64,000 nucleotides of DNA from Elstera sp043721315 (GTDB lineage Bacteria > Pseudomonadota > Alphaproteobacteria > Elsterales > Elsteraceae). A program made the translations under genes and the position numbers. The stretch is from assembly GCA_043721315.1 (NCBI GenBank), contig JAYSQZ010000026.1, positions 29,409-93,408 on the forward strand. The letters run 5' to 3'. Under the pieces are notes generated by a model. The model did no database searches. It saw only the letters and a program-made list of their open reading frames with translations, and was not told the DNA's origin. Position 1 is the stretch's first letter. The number at the start of each line of letters is the position of its first letter. Positions 9,107 through 17,472 of this stretch are shown here, in pieces.

Positions 9107-10035
9107 GCGTGGCGCTCCGACAGAACGTCTAAGCAGGCCATTCGCACGGCAACGCCCATTTCCACCTGCTCGTTAATCAGGCTGCGGTCGATATCATCGG
9201 CAAGGTCGCTGTCGATCTCGACACCTCGGTTCATCGGGCCGGGGTGCATAACGGCGGCATCAGGCTTGGCGACGGCCAGCTTCTCCCGATCCAGCCCGAA
9301 GAAGTGGAAATATTCGCGCATGGACGGGATGAGCGCCCCTTGCATCCGTTCGGTTTGCAGGCGCAGCATCATAACAATGTCGGCATCCACCAAGCCTTCG
9401 CGCATGGAGTGGAACACACGCACGTTGAGCCGATCAATTTCCGCCGGAAGCAGTGTTGGCGGAGCGACCACGCGCACTTCCGCCCCGAGCGCGTTCAGCA
9501 GTAGAATATTGGAGCGGGCAACGCGGCTATGGGCAATATCGCCGCAAATCGCCACCACTAACCCTTCCAAACGCCCCTTGCGGCGACGGATGGTGAGCGC
9601 GTCTAGCAGCGCTTGCGTTGGGTGCTCGTGCGTGCCGTCGCCGGCATTGATAACGGCGCAGTTGAGCTTGCGGGCCAAGAGGTGCGGCGCGCCCGAGTCG
9701 CCGTGGCGCACGACCAGCACATCAACGTGCATGGCGTTCAGCGTCATGGCGGTATCAATCAGCGTTTCGCCTTTTTTGACGCTGGAGGACGCGACCGACA
9801 TATTGATAACGTCCGCGCCCAAACGCTTACCCGCTAACTCGAAACTCGTGCGCGTGCGCGTGGAGTTCTCGAAAAACAGATTGATGATCGTCCGCCCGCG
9901 CAAGGTGGCAATCTTCTTTTCGGTTTGACGGTTGAGCGCAACGTAGCTTTCGGCGCGCTCAAGCAAATACCGCAGATCGAGCGGGTTAAGCCCTTCGATC
10001 CCTAGCAGGTGACGGTGATTGAATTGATAGATCAT
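9103..10035 (-). CDS. pyrB: Aspartate carbamoyltransferase catalytic subunit
   Basis: Condenses carbamoyl phosphate and aspartate to carbamoyl aspartate in pyrimidine synthesis. The 310-residue protein has the carbamoyl-phosphate motif FFENSTRTRTSFE near residues 54-66, HGDSGAPHLLA, the HPTQALLDALTI motif near residue 137, and the aspartate-site HPGPMNRGVEI near residue 264. Its length and N-terminus (MIYQFNHRHLLGIEGL) fit the class that pairs with a PyrC-like subunit rather than with PyrI. It is the first gene of a minus-strand run and overlaps the pyrC'-like gene by 4 bases, which supports co-assembly of the two products. No clear attenuator was seen upstream. Confidence 0.97.
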   Translation of the reverse strand: MIYQFNHRHLLGIEGLNPLDLRYLLERAESYVALNRQTEKKIATLRGRTIINLFFENSTRTRTSFELAGKRLGADVINMSVASSSVKKGETLIDTAMTLNAMHVDVLVVRHGDSGAPHLLARKLNCAVINAGDGTHEHPTQALLDALTIRRRKGRLEGLVVAICGDIAHSRVARSNILLLNALGAEVRVVAPPTLLPAEIDRLNVRVFHSMREGLVDADIVMMLRLQTERMQGALIPSMREYFHFFGLDREKLAVAKPDAAVMHPGPMNRGVEIDSDLADDIDRSLINEQVEMGVAVRMACLDVLSERHA

Positions 10036-10089
10036 AGCCGCAGGATCATAAGAGCCTGCCCCGCCGCCGACAAGATGACGCTAAGGGTA

Positions 10090-10539
10090 CTATGACCCCT
10101 TTTTGGGATCGGTCCAGGCTTGGCGCTTGCAAATGAACAGCACGCAACCCTTAACTTCCAGCTCGCCAGGGCCTTTAATGCGGATAACGCTATCGTATTC
10201 CTTACCGTCTTCCGGGTTGTAGATATAGCCATCGTCCCATTTTTCGCCGTCCCACTTAAAGCCGCGCAGCATTTGCAGGCCGAGAATGGGGCGCTTTTTC
10301 AAAGCCTCATCAGAGTTTTCTTTATCAATCTTGGCGCTACCATCGGGGTTGGTCGGCTCGCGCAGCCAAACGATCTTGCCACAAAGCTGGGCCGGAGCAC
10401 CGGGGCACGCGCCGATTTCAACGCGCGACTTGCCGCCGTCGGTAAGCCACTGCGCCGCTAAATCCGCAGGAGTGCCCGCCGCAATCGCCGACGTTGATAA
10501 AAATATGCCGCTTAATGCGGCTAAAGCCAGCAGTCGCAT
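10090..10539 (-). CDS. DUF2147 secreted protein
   Basis: A 149-residue protein with a clear signal peptide (MRLLALAALSGIFLSTSAIAA, cleavage expected after about residue 21). The mature part has the DUF2147 pattern: a short beta-rich domain with AQWLTDGGKSRVEIG near the start, GKIVWLREPTNPDG, then GLQMLRGFKWDGEKWDDG and IYNPEDGKEYDS, ending with LEVKGCVLFICKRQAW. Two cysteine pairs may form disulfides in the periplasm. The function of DUF2147 is unknown; some members are found near envelope or lipid genes. It is on the same strand as pyrB, 54 bases upstream of it, and transcribed toward it, and diverges from the ABC transporter gene that starts at 10749. Confidence 0.85.
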   Translation of the reverse strand: MRLLALAALSGIFLSTSAIAAGTPADLAAQWLTDGGKSRVEIGACPGAPAQLCGKIVWLREPTNPDGSAKIDKENSDEALKKRPILGLQMLRGFKWDGEKWDDGYIYNPEDGKEYDSVIRIKGPGELEVKGCVLFICKRQAWTDPKKGS

Positions 10540-10748
10540 ACTATCCTCCCGAGTGCGATGAAGGACTTTTAGCGTCCTCCTTACGGGGCAGCATAGCGCG
10601 TCGCTTTGCGCGTTAAAAGGGTCTCTTTTACGTTAACGACAGGAAGCGATTCTCTGCTTGCGCGCTTTCCGCTGTTGATCCTGCCTTGATCCGCTGCTCT
10701 GCCCGCTCTACACCATTGAGGCTTAGAGTATTCTGGAGTTTCGCCTTC

Positions 10749-12449
10749 ATGTCCCACCCTCCGCGCTTTTGGCACGATCTTTGGCGTTTGATCGCTCCCT
10801 ATTGGTTCGGCGATCAGCGGTGGGTGGCGCGCGGGCTGTTGGCGTTTTTGGTCGTGATCAATCTCGGGCTGGTTGGCATCAATGTGCTGTTCAACGACTG
10901 GTATGGGCGCTTCTACAATGCTTTGCAGGATTTAGATTATCCCGTTTTCCAGCGAGAAATCCTCTTTTTCGGTGGGCTTGCGGCGTTTTACATCAGTGTG
11001 CAAATCCTCCGAATTTATATGAACCAGATGCTGACGATCAAATGGCGCACTTGGTTAGTGGGGAAATTTCTGCATCGTTATTTGTCGGAACAGGTCTATT
11101 ACCGCCTTCAACTCGGCGAGGCCAAGGCCGATAACCCCGATCAGCGCCTGTCCGACGACGTGAGCCAGTTAACCGCGACAACGCTCACCCTGTCCCTCGG
11201 TCTGCTGAGTGCGGTCGTGACCTTCGTCACCTTCGCTGGGCTGTTGTGGGCGCAGTCCGGCCCGCTGACGTTTTCGGTCGGTGAAACGGAAATCACCATT
11301 CCCGGCTACATGCTGTGGGCGGCGCTTATCTATGCGGTGCTGGGAACGTGGATGACGCATAAAATTGGCCGTCCGTTGATCGGCCTGAACTTTCAGCAAG
11401 AGCGGGTGGAAGCCGATTTCCGCTATGCCTTGATCCGCGCGCGCGACCATGCCGAAGGCATTGCCTTGTATCGCGGTGAGATTCAGGAAGAACATACACT
11501 GGCCGATCTCTTCAGCCGCATCGTGCAGAATTATAAAGCGATTATGCACCGGACCATTTTTCTCACTCTTGGCACGTCCACCTATAATCAGGCGGCGATT
11601 CTGTTTCCCTTCATCGTCGCGGCACCGCGCTATTTTGCGAAGGAAATTAAGCTCGGGGAGATCATGCAGATCAGCCAGAACTTCGGGCAAGTGCAAAGCG
11701 CCTTGTCGTTTTTGGTCGATGCCTACAGCGCTATCGCCAACTGGCGCGCAGTGGTGGACCGTCTCACCAGTTTCACGGCGGCGGTGGCGCAGATCGAACA
11801 GAGCCAAGCCGCCGACCGGGTTAGCCGCGTGAGTGCGCCCGACCGGCTTGAGGCCGAAGGGCTAGCCCTGTTTCTGCCGAATGGCCAAGCCCTCCTCGGG
11901 CCGCTCGATTTCAGCATTACGCCGGGCGAGCGTGTGTTGATTACCGGGCCGTCGGGCTGCGGCAAAAGCACGCTGCTGCGGGCGCTCGCGCGGATTTGGC
12001 CCTATGCCGAAGGCAGCCTAACGATGCCCGATTCTGCCGATTGCCTGTTCCTGCCGCAACGCCCCTATTTGCCACTGGGTAGTTTGCGCGCGGCGCTTAC
12101 CTATCCTGCGGCCCCGGAGACGGTGGCGGAGAGCCGGATTGTGGCCGTGCTGGAGCAACTTTCGCTCGGCCATTTGCGCTCTCGCCTAGATGAAACCGCC
12201 CTGTGGTCGCAAATACTCTCAGGCGGGGAGCAGCAGCGGGTGGCGATTGCGCGGGCGCTGTTCCACAAACCGCGTTGGTTATTTTTGGACGAAGCGACCA
12301 GCGCTCTCGACGAGGCGGCTGAAACCAGTGTGTATGAAGCGCTGTGCGCCGATCCGAATGTCACCGTCCTGAGCGTTGGGCACCGGCAATCCTTGGTCGG
12401 CTTTCATACCCGCGCGCTGGATCTTTCAGGTTTTCGCGCGCTTCGGTAG
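10749..12449 (+). CDS. ABC transporter with fused membrane and ATPase domains, SbmA/BacA-like YddA family
   Basis: A 566-residue half-transporter. The N-terminal part has about six membrane segments of the SbmA/BacA type (FNDWYGRFYNALQDLDYPVF and NPDQRLSDDVSQLT are family hallmarks; the latter is near the interface of the dimer). The C-terminal ATPase has Walker A GPSGCGKST at about 400, signature LSGGEQQR at about 490, and Walker B WLFLDEATSALDE at about 510. Family members (YddA, ExsE, the BacA relatives) move peptides, vitamin B12-like cargo or very long chain fatty acids; the cargo here cannot be told. The ATG at 10749 was chosen over an upstream in-frame start at 10686 because GGAGT lies 8 bases before it and homology starts there. 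Confidence 0.92.
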   Translation: MSHPPRFWHDLWRLIAPYWFGDQRWVARGLLAFLVVINLGLVGINVLFNDWYGRFYNALQDLDYPVFQREILFFGGLAAFYISVQILRIYMNQMLTIKWRTWLVGKFLHRYLSEQVYYRLQLGEAKADNPDQRLSDDVSQLTATTLTLSLGLLSAVVTFVTFAGLLWAQSGPLTFSVGETEITIPGYMLWAALIYAVLGTWMTHKIGRPLIGLNFQQERVEADFRYALIRARDHAEGIALYRGEIQEEHTLADLFSRIVQNYKAIMHRTIFLTLGTSTYNQAAILFPFIVAAPRYFAKEIKLGEIMQISQNFGQVQSALSFLVDAYSAIANWRAVVDRLTSFTAAVAQIEQSQAADRVSRVSAPDRLEAEGLALFLPNGQALLGPLDFSITPGERVLITGPSGCGKSTLLRALARIWPYAEGSLTMPDSADCLFLPQRPYLPLGSLRAALTYPAAPETVAESRIVAVLEQLSLGHLRSRLDETALWSQILSGGEQQRVAIARALFHKPRWLFLDEATSALDEAAETSVYEALCADPNVTVLSVGHRQSLVGFHTRALDLSGFRALR

Positions 12450-12608
12450 CCCCATGCGGTTAGGCTATCTTAACCTAATCTTTACGTCAGAGCGGCACAC
12501 TCTTTCGCGATCATCCGGTATCAGGGTGAACATCAGGACCAGCGCGTGATAAGCGAGCCAAACACGGGCCAGAACGGGCCATAGAGCCAGAATAGGGACG
12601 AGGGAAGC

Positions 12609-13241
12609 GTGCAAGACATTCTGGCAAAAATTCAAGAAAATGGTGACATTTTCTATGTCATCACGTTCTTATGGACGGCGGTAGAAGGGGAAACCTTCGT
12701 TATTTTCGCCGGATACGCAGCGCATCTTGGCTTGCTATCTTTGCCTATTCTGATTGCCTGCGCGTGGCTGGGAAGTTTCTGCGGCGATCAGGTTTATTTT
12801 TTCCTTGGGCGTCGTTATGGCCACTCCTTAGTGAGCCGTTTCCCCAAGTGGCAGCCGCGCGTTGATCGCGCGATGGATCTGCTCCAGCGCTATAATACGG
12901 GCTTCATTCTGTCGTTTCGCTTTATTTATGGCGTGCGGAATGTGAGTTCGTTTGCCATCGGCATGAGTGATGTTTCGTGGCTGCGCTTCAGCGTGTTGAA
13001 TTTTATTGCCGCTGGCGTTTGGGCAATCAGTTTTGCCGGAACGGGCTATCTGTTCGGTGCGGCGTTTAAGGATATGCTGGGCGACTACGCGCTCTACATT
13101 ACCGTGGGGATGCTGTTGATGTTCGTCACCTTCGCGTGGCTGGTGATCTCGGCCCCCGAGCGGCGGGAGAAGCGTCTTGCGCGGGAAGCCGCCCGCTTAG
13201 CCGCGCAATCGCCGCCCTCAACCAATCCGAACGGTGTTTGA
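12609..13241 (+). CDS. DedA family membrane protein
   Basis: A 210-residue membrane protein of the DedA/SNARE-associated (VTT) family, which flips or recycles lipid carriers such as undecaprenyl phosphate and supports envelope integrity. Seen: an N-terminal re-entrant segment with EGETFVIFAGYAAHLG, the GDQVYFFLGRRYG motif, then RYNTGFILSFRFIYGVRN with the conserved Arg residues, and GTGYLFG near residue 148. The C-terminal tail (about 25 residues) is charged and not conserved. The start is GTG with GAGGG just upstream. It ends one base before a convergent gene. The exact substrate is unknown. Confidence 0.93.
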   Translation: MQDILAKIQENGDIFYVITFLWTAVEGETFVIFAGYAAHLGLLSLPILIACAWLGSFCGDQVYFFLGRRYGHSLVSRFPKWQPRVDRAMDLLQRYNTGFILSFRFIYGVRNVSSFAIGMSDVSWLRFSVLNFIAAGVWAISFAGTGYLFGAAFKDMLGDYALYITVGMLLMFVTFAWLVISAPERREKRLAREAARLAAQSPPSTNPNGV

Positions 13242-13628
13242 TTACTGGACGAGCCAGAGGGGGAGGGCGAACAGCCCCCACAACAGCAGCGCCATCAGCA
13301 TCAACACCGGCACGAACAGCACGAACCAGCCAACGACTAAGGTAAGGGCGGTGACGCTATGGAGCGCGATCCGCCCGCCTCCGCTGGACGGTAGGGCCAT
13401 TTCGCTCCACCGCTGGGCTACAACCAGCCCAATGAGCGTACAGAGGGCGATCAGGGCGATGATGAGGCTGCCGAATAAGCTTTGCCCGCTCAGTAATCCT
13501 AATCCCGCCAAAAACAGCCAATAGGCGAAGAAAACAGCGGCGCGCACACTGGCTCTAATCCCCGCAATCCGGTGAAGAATGCCGCGTGGGGACAGCAGCG
13601 ATCCAGGCGCTTTTGGCAGGTTGAGCAT
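13242..13628 (-). CDS. Small membrane protein of unknown function
   Basis: Not recognised. The 128-residue protein has an N-terminal basic stretch (LLSPRGILHRIAGIRASVRA) and three or four hydrophobic segments: AVFFAYWLFLAGLGLL, a second around SLIIALIALCTLIGLVV, and a third covering residues about 95-126. There are no cysteines or charged motifs in the membrane parts that suggest catalysis. It starts 2 bases after the stop of the upstream unknown gene (13631-14389), so the two are probably co-transcribed and linked in function. Its stop touches the end of the convergent dedA gene. Read as real because of this spacing and the coherent membrane pattern. Confidence 0.7.
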   Translation of the reverse strand: MLNLPKAPGSLLSPRGILHRIAGIRASVRAAVFFAYWLFLAGLGLLSGQSLFGSLIIALIALCTLIGLVVAQRWSEMALPSSGGGRIALHSVTALTLVVGWFVLFVPVLMLMALLLWGLFALPLWLVQ

Positions 13629-13630
13629 TA

Positions 13631-14389
13631 TCAGCGGTTCCGGCGGCGCTCGCGGCGCTCGCCGCCAGGGGCCGGTAGAGCGGGAAGCTCTTCCAACTCA
13701 CTCTCGTCCTGCTCAGCCGTTGCCGCTGGCACTACAGGGCGCGCCACGGGCGGCGGCGGTGCGGGGGGAAGTGGGCGGAGCGGCCCCGTATCGGCAGGCC
13801 GGTTGGGGCGGAGTTGATCGGGCAGCGCTTCGGCCCAACCGCGCAACACGTCCCAGTCAATATCCAGGTAGCGCGGCTCCCGCCCCAGCGCGGCTTTCAC
13901 CGCATCGGGTTGATACAAGCCAACGGCGCAGAGGCGGAAATAAAGCCCCAGTTGCTCCATCACCTGACAAAAATCATAAATCGCCTCGGCATCAAGGGCT
14001 AGGGCGGAGGCGGCCTGACGCATTTTGGTGGCAAGTCCGCGAAATAATAAGTCCGCAGTCGTGCGCCGGTCGCGCACAGTTTCCAGAATAATTTTTAGAT
14101 CGGCCCGCCCTTCCAGATTAAGGGAATAGGCCAGCTTTTCCTCCACTTCCCCCGCGTGGGTAAAAAGCTGTGCGCCGTGGCTGCGAAAATAATCTTCCCA
14201 GCCTTTGAACTGCCGCAGCGCGTGCCGTTTCAGCACGCCATCAAGAGGGCCGAAGGCAGGGTAGTAAAGCTCGTGCAGGCGGCGGCGCAGGTCAGTAGCC
14301 TCCGCGCTCAAGCGCGTGCCAAGCTCCTCGAAATCGGCCCGAAGGGCGCGGGCATCAAAATCCGCACGGTCAAATTTACGCGAGAGCAT
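13631..14389 (-). CDS. Conserved cytoplasmic protein of unknown function
   Basis: Not recognised. A 252-residue protein, mostly helical and charged, with no signal peptide or membrane segment. Readable features: an N-terminal helix with DRADFDARALRADFEELG, an aromatic-rich middle (LHELYYPAFGPLDGVLKRHA then FKGWEDYFRSHG), a central segment around LADLIFRG-like leucines, and a C-terminal Pro/Ala-rich linker followed by an Arg-rich end (GGERRERRRNR) that could bind nucleic acid or membrane. It is the first gene of a two-gene unit with the small membrane protein after it (2-base gap). No catalytic motif was seen. Confidence 0.7.
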   Translation of the reverse strand: MLSRKFDRADFDARALRADFEELGTRLSAEATDLRRRLHELYYPAFGPLDGVLKRHALRQFKGWEDYFRSHGAQLFTHAGEVEEKLAYSLNLEGRADLKIILETVRDRRTTADLLFRGLATKMRQAASALALDAEAIYDFCQVMEQLGLYFRLCAVGLYQPDAVKAALGREPRYLDIDWDVLRGWAEALPDQLRPNRPADTGPLRPLPPAPPPPVARPVVPAATAEQDESELEELPALPAPGGERRERRRNR

Positions 14390-14831
14390 TGCCCCTCCAC
14401 TCTATCCCAACAGCCCGCAGTATAGGCGGCAGATTGGAAATTTCGAGTATCAATAACGAGCTTATCACTCTATCGACAGGTAAATCTGTATTACCTTTCA
14501 ATGCGTTAAAAATAGTTCCGAGCCTAACGTGTTAGCAATCGCTGTGAAGATGCGATACAAACACACGTCAAGCCCTTAAATCACGGAAAAATCGAAAAAA
14601 TTTACCCCTACCTCAACCAAAATGGTTGCTTGCTAAGGGCCGCTTCAAGTACCAAGGACTCCGTGCAGCCTGTATTGAGAGTTTATCTCAAAATCAAAAT
14701 AAATACAAAAAATCGGCTGCACAGAGGCTTTACAGGGGCTTCTCATGTCGCTCGTCTTATCGAGTGCCGCGCAGGGTAGATCTTAGAGCAGACCTTTTGG
14801 TCTGGCCGCCAGATCGGGGGGGAACGAGCGT
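14390..14831. other. Intergenic region between divergent genes, AT-rich and hairpin-containing
   Basis: A 442-base gap with no credible gene. It is richer in A and T than its surroundings in the middle (about 14520-14740). Short inverted repeats can be read: TTGAGA/TCTCAA near 14677-14692 and CAGACC/GGTCTG with a TTTT loop near 14790-14805. This second hairpin lies about 20 bases before the TTG start of the peptidase gene and so would be in its leader. Promoters of the two divergent units must be here, but no clear -35/-10 pair was found. Confidence 0.5.
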
Positions 14832-16316
14832 TTGATCCGAGATAATACTATTCGGCACTCCGTGGCGCAGCGCTTGCGCGCGAAACTGCATCAGTGGTTT
14901 CCAGCGCGGCAGCTTGTTATCCGCGAAGGATTGACGGTTCGGGCGGTTAACCTGAGTACGCGCTTTCAGACATTGATTGCCGCCGTATCCCTTATCTTGC
15001 TGATCTGGACCGTTGCCGGAACCATAGGTTACACTTACCAAACCTATAAGATTGACAAAAAAAATGGCGATATTGAGCGGACGCGGATTGCGTATCATGA
15101 GCTGATTGAAGAAGTTTCCAGCCAGCATTCAAAATTTATGTCGATTACGAAAGACCTCAATTATTATCGAACCTACCTGTTAACTTTGATTGAACAGAAT
15201 GAGGGGCTTCGAAGTGATCTAGCCTCCATTCACGACCGCCTTGAAGACTCCGAAACTGAACGTGAACGCTACGCTAATGCCGAAGAAGCATTGCGGAAGC
15301 AGCTACATGGTATTGAAAGCGAGCTAACCAACCTATCCGAGCGCAACGATCTGCTGCAAACCGACGTGACGGTGATGCGGACCCGGATCGTTTCCACCGA
15401 CGACGAGCGCCGCCGTGCCGCCGCCGCGCGCGCTTCAATTGATCGGAACATCGCCCGGCTGGAAGGGGAGCTTTCATCAACCCAGAACCGGGCTATGGAG
15501 CTTGAAAAGTTCCTAGTGCAAAAGCAGCAGGTGGTCGATCAAGCGCAGACGGTGCGTCGGCAAGCGGTAGCGGAGCGGGATTCAGCGGTGGAAAAAGCCG
15601 CGCAGGTCGAAGCTAAAATGGCGGCATTGGCCCAACAGCAACAGCAAGCCTTAGCCAAGCTCCAGGAGCGCACACAGGGCACGTTGCAGCGGGTAGAAGC
15701 GGTGTTTACGGCGGCGGGGGTCGATCCCAAGCGCTTATCGCCTTTAATCAATGGTCGCGACGGTAAGGGCGCACGCGGCGGGCCGTTCGTTCCTTGGTCC
15801 GATCAGGTGAAGGAACTCGCTCCCGAAGTGCGCGGCAAAACCGACCAACTCGGCACGTCTATCGAACGGCTGGACGCACTGCGCCCGTTGCTCAACTCCC
15901 TACCCCTGTCGGTTCCAGTACGGAACGATTACGCGGTCATGTCCGCGTTCGGCTATCGCAAAGACCCGTTCAATGGGCGCGCGGCCCTGCACGAAGGGCT
16001 TGATTTGCAGGCCGCCCATCGCACGCCGATTCGTCCCGGCGCACCAGGACGGGTTGTGTTTGCCGGCTGGCACCCGCAATATGGCCGCTTGGTGGAAATT
16101 GATCACGATTATTCCATTCGCACGCGCTACGCCCATCTGGATGAAATCAGCGTGACCGATGGTCAAGAGGTTGATCGCGGCACCATTCTGGGGCTAATGG
16201 GCCGCTCGGGCCGGGCTTCTGGTGTGCATCTGCATTATGAGGTGGTGGTGAGTGGCCGCCCCTTGGACCCCGCAAATTTTATGAGGGCCGCAAGCTATGT
16301 TTTCAAAGTCAAATAG
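14832..16316 (+). CDS. M23 family murein peptidase with coiled coil (LmdC-like partner of bactofilin)
   Basis: A 494-residue inner-membrane anchored peptidase. After a basic cytoplasmic stretch there is one membrane segment (LIAAVSLILLIWTVAGTIGY, about residues 48-67), then a long periplasmic coiled coil to about residue 285 (heptads rich in Glu, Arg and Leu), and a C-terminal LytM/M23 domain. The zinc motif reads HEGLDLQA (His and Asp) and the second HLHYE near residue 470. Such enzymes cut cell-wall cross-bridges or act as scaffolds; the intact zinc ligands suggest activity. The start codon is TTG preceded by a G-rich stretch. The end overlaps the bactofilin gene by 20 bases, a pairing known for bactofilin-directed M23 enzymes in other alphaproteobacteria. 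Confidence 0.92.
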   Translation: MIRDNTIRHSVAQRLRAKLHQWFPARQLVIREGLTVRAVNLSTRFQTLIAAVSLILLIWTVAGTIGYTYQTYKIDKKNGDIERTRIAYHELIEEVSSQHSKFMSITKDLNYYRTYLLTLIEQNEGLRSDLASIHDRLEDSETERERYANAEEALRKQLHGIESELTNLSERNDLLQTDVTVMRTRIVSTDDERRRAAAARASIDRNIARLEGELSSTQNRAMELEKFLVQKQQVVDQAQTVRRQAVAERDSAVEKAAQVEAKMAALAQQQQQALAKLQERTQGTLQRVEAVFTAAGVDPKRLSPLINGRDGKGARGGPFVPWSDQVKELAPEVRGKTDQLGTSIERLDALRPLLNSLPLSVPVRNDYAVMSAFGYRKDPFNGRAALHEGLDLQAAHRTPIRPGAPGRVVFAGWHPQYGRLVEIDHDYSIRTRYAHLDEISVTDGQEVDRGTILGLMGRSGRASGVHLHYEVVVSGRPLDPANFMRAASYVFKVK

Positions 16317-16734
16317 CCGCCGCGATAACCAAGCCTCTCAGAAACCCGAGGTTGGAGTTCCCTCTATTCTCTCTACCGATATGGTCGTGACGGGCAACCT
16401 TGCCTCGTCAGGCGAAGTGCATTTGGATGGGGCCGTGAAGGGCGATGTCGATGCGCGGGTGCTTACCATCGGCGAGACGGCTGAAGTACGCGGCAATGTT
16501 TCTGCCGATACGGTGCGGGTTTCAGGGGCCGTTATTGGGTCCATCCGCGCCCGTGAAGTGATCCTGACGCGCAGTGCGCGCATCGAAGGCGATATTCACC
16601 ACGATATTCTCTCGATGGAAGCGGGCGCGCGGCTTGAAGGCATGTGCCGCCGTTTGGCCGCTGTTATGGAAAAGAACGACGCGGAGCAGAACCCGTTGCT
16701 GCTTACAACGCGCGATAGCGAAGCTGCTGAATAA
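16297..16734 (+). CDS. Bactofilin
   Basis: A cytoskeletal protein that polymerises into filaments without nucleotide and recruits wall enzymes. The 145-residue product has the compact beta-helix domain (residues about 20-125) with repeats of hydrophobic-Gly turns: TDMVVTGNLASSGEVHLDGA, VKGDVDARVLTIGETAEVRG, and RIEGDIHHDILSMEAGARLEG. Short disordered tails flank the core, as is usual. The start codon is inside the end of the M23 peptidase gene, giving a 20-base overlap and a likely coupled unit. In Hyphomicrobiaceae and Caulobacter relatives such pairs shape stalks or curvature; the role here is inferred to be local wall remodelling. Confidence 0.95.
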   Translation: MFSKSNSRRDNQASQKPEVGVPSILSTDMVVTGNLASSGEVHLDGAVKGDVDARVLTIGETAEVRGNVSADTVRVSGAVIGSIRAREVILTRSARIEGDIHHDILSMEAGARLEGMCRRLAAVMEKNDAEQNPLLLTTRDSEAAE

Positions 16735-16749
16735 ACAGCCTTCCCAAAA

Positions 16750-17460
16750 TCATCGCGGTAGACGCAGCAACCCGACGAGATCGTTCAGAGACGTTAGCGT
16801 CGCGGTTGGGTGCGTGCCCAATTCTTCAATCGGCGCTTTAGGGCGATTGACCCAAACCGTGCGAAGCCCGTAGGCCGATGCGCCTGCCACGTCCCAACCA
16901 TTCGCCGACACGAACAAAATCCGCTCCGGCGGCACGTCGAGCCGCTGCACAGCGTGGCGATAAACAGAGGGGTCGGGCTTATAGCACCCGGTCGCTTCCA
17001 CCGACAGAACGAGATCGACGAGCGGCGTAACCCCAGCAGCTTCCCCCGCCGCGTGCAGCATTTGCGGCGTGCCGTTGGAGAGGATAGCCGTGCGGAACCC
17101 ATTCTCGCGCAGCAACCGCAGCGTGCGGACGGCATCGGGGAAGGCATCGAGCGTTAGGAAGGTATCGAGCAATTCTTGGCGTAACGCCGCGTCGGCGGGA
17201 TACTCCAGCGCGGCCAGGGCATAATCGAGCGACTCTTGCGTAATTTGCCAGAAATCGCAGTAACGGTTCATAAGGCTTCGCAGCCAAGAATACTCAAGCT
17301 GCCGCCGTCGCCACAGGGCGATAAGTTCAGGCCCTTTCGCTCCCAGCTTCGGCCCCAGCCGCTGCACCGGCGAGGCGACATCGAACAGGGTTCCGTAGGC
17401 ATCGAAAACGCAGGCCGTAATCGTGCAAAAGGGATCAATTTGGGTGTCGGGATAGGTCAT
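16750..17460 (-). CDS. Haloacid dehalogenase type II (HAD superfamily)
   Basis: A 236-residue HAD enzyme of the (S)-2-haloacid dehalogenase class, which hydrolyses short 2-haloalkanoates; the true substrate cannot be fixed from sequence. The motifs are intact: nucleophile Asp in CVFDAYGTLFDVAS (residues about 18-31), motif II Ser/Asn in ILSNGTPQML, Lys in CYKPDPSVY (motif III), and ANGWDVAGASAYG (motif IV). The cap helix (LIALWRRRQLEYSWLRSLM) contains the arginine/tyrosine pattern of true haloacid dehalogenases. It is convergent with the bactofilin gene and 12 bases before the lytic transglycosylase stop. Confidence is high for the family, moderate for the substrate. Confidence 0.9.
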   Translation of the reverse strand: MTYPDTQIDPFCTITACVFDAYGTLFDVASPVQRLGPKLGAKGPELIALWRRRQLEYSWLRSLMNRYCDFWQITQESLDYALAALEYPADAALRQELLDTFLTLDAFPDAVRTLRLLRENGFRTAILSNGTPQMLHAAGEAAGVTPLVDLVLSVEATGCYKPDPSVYRHAVQRLDVPPERILFVSANGWDVAGASAYGLRTVWVNRPKAPIEELGTHPTATLTSLNDLVGLLRLPR

Positions 17461-17472
17461 TGGGAGGTTTTA

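Noticed and set aside
8558..9928. Open frame of 456 codons on the plus strand opposite pyrC' and pyrB
   Set aside because: Antisense to two secure genes and of low-complexity Ser/Arg composition typical of shadow frames.
14390..14831. A tRNA or small RNA gene in the gap
   Set aside because: No cloverleaf, CCA end or strong promoter plus terminator pair could be placed.
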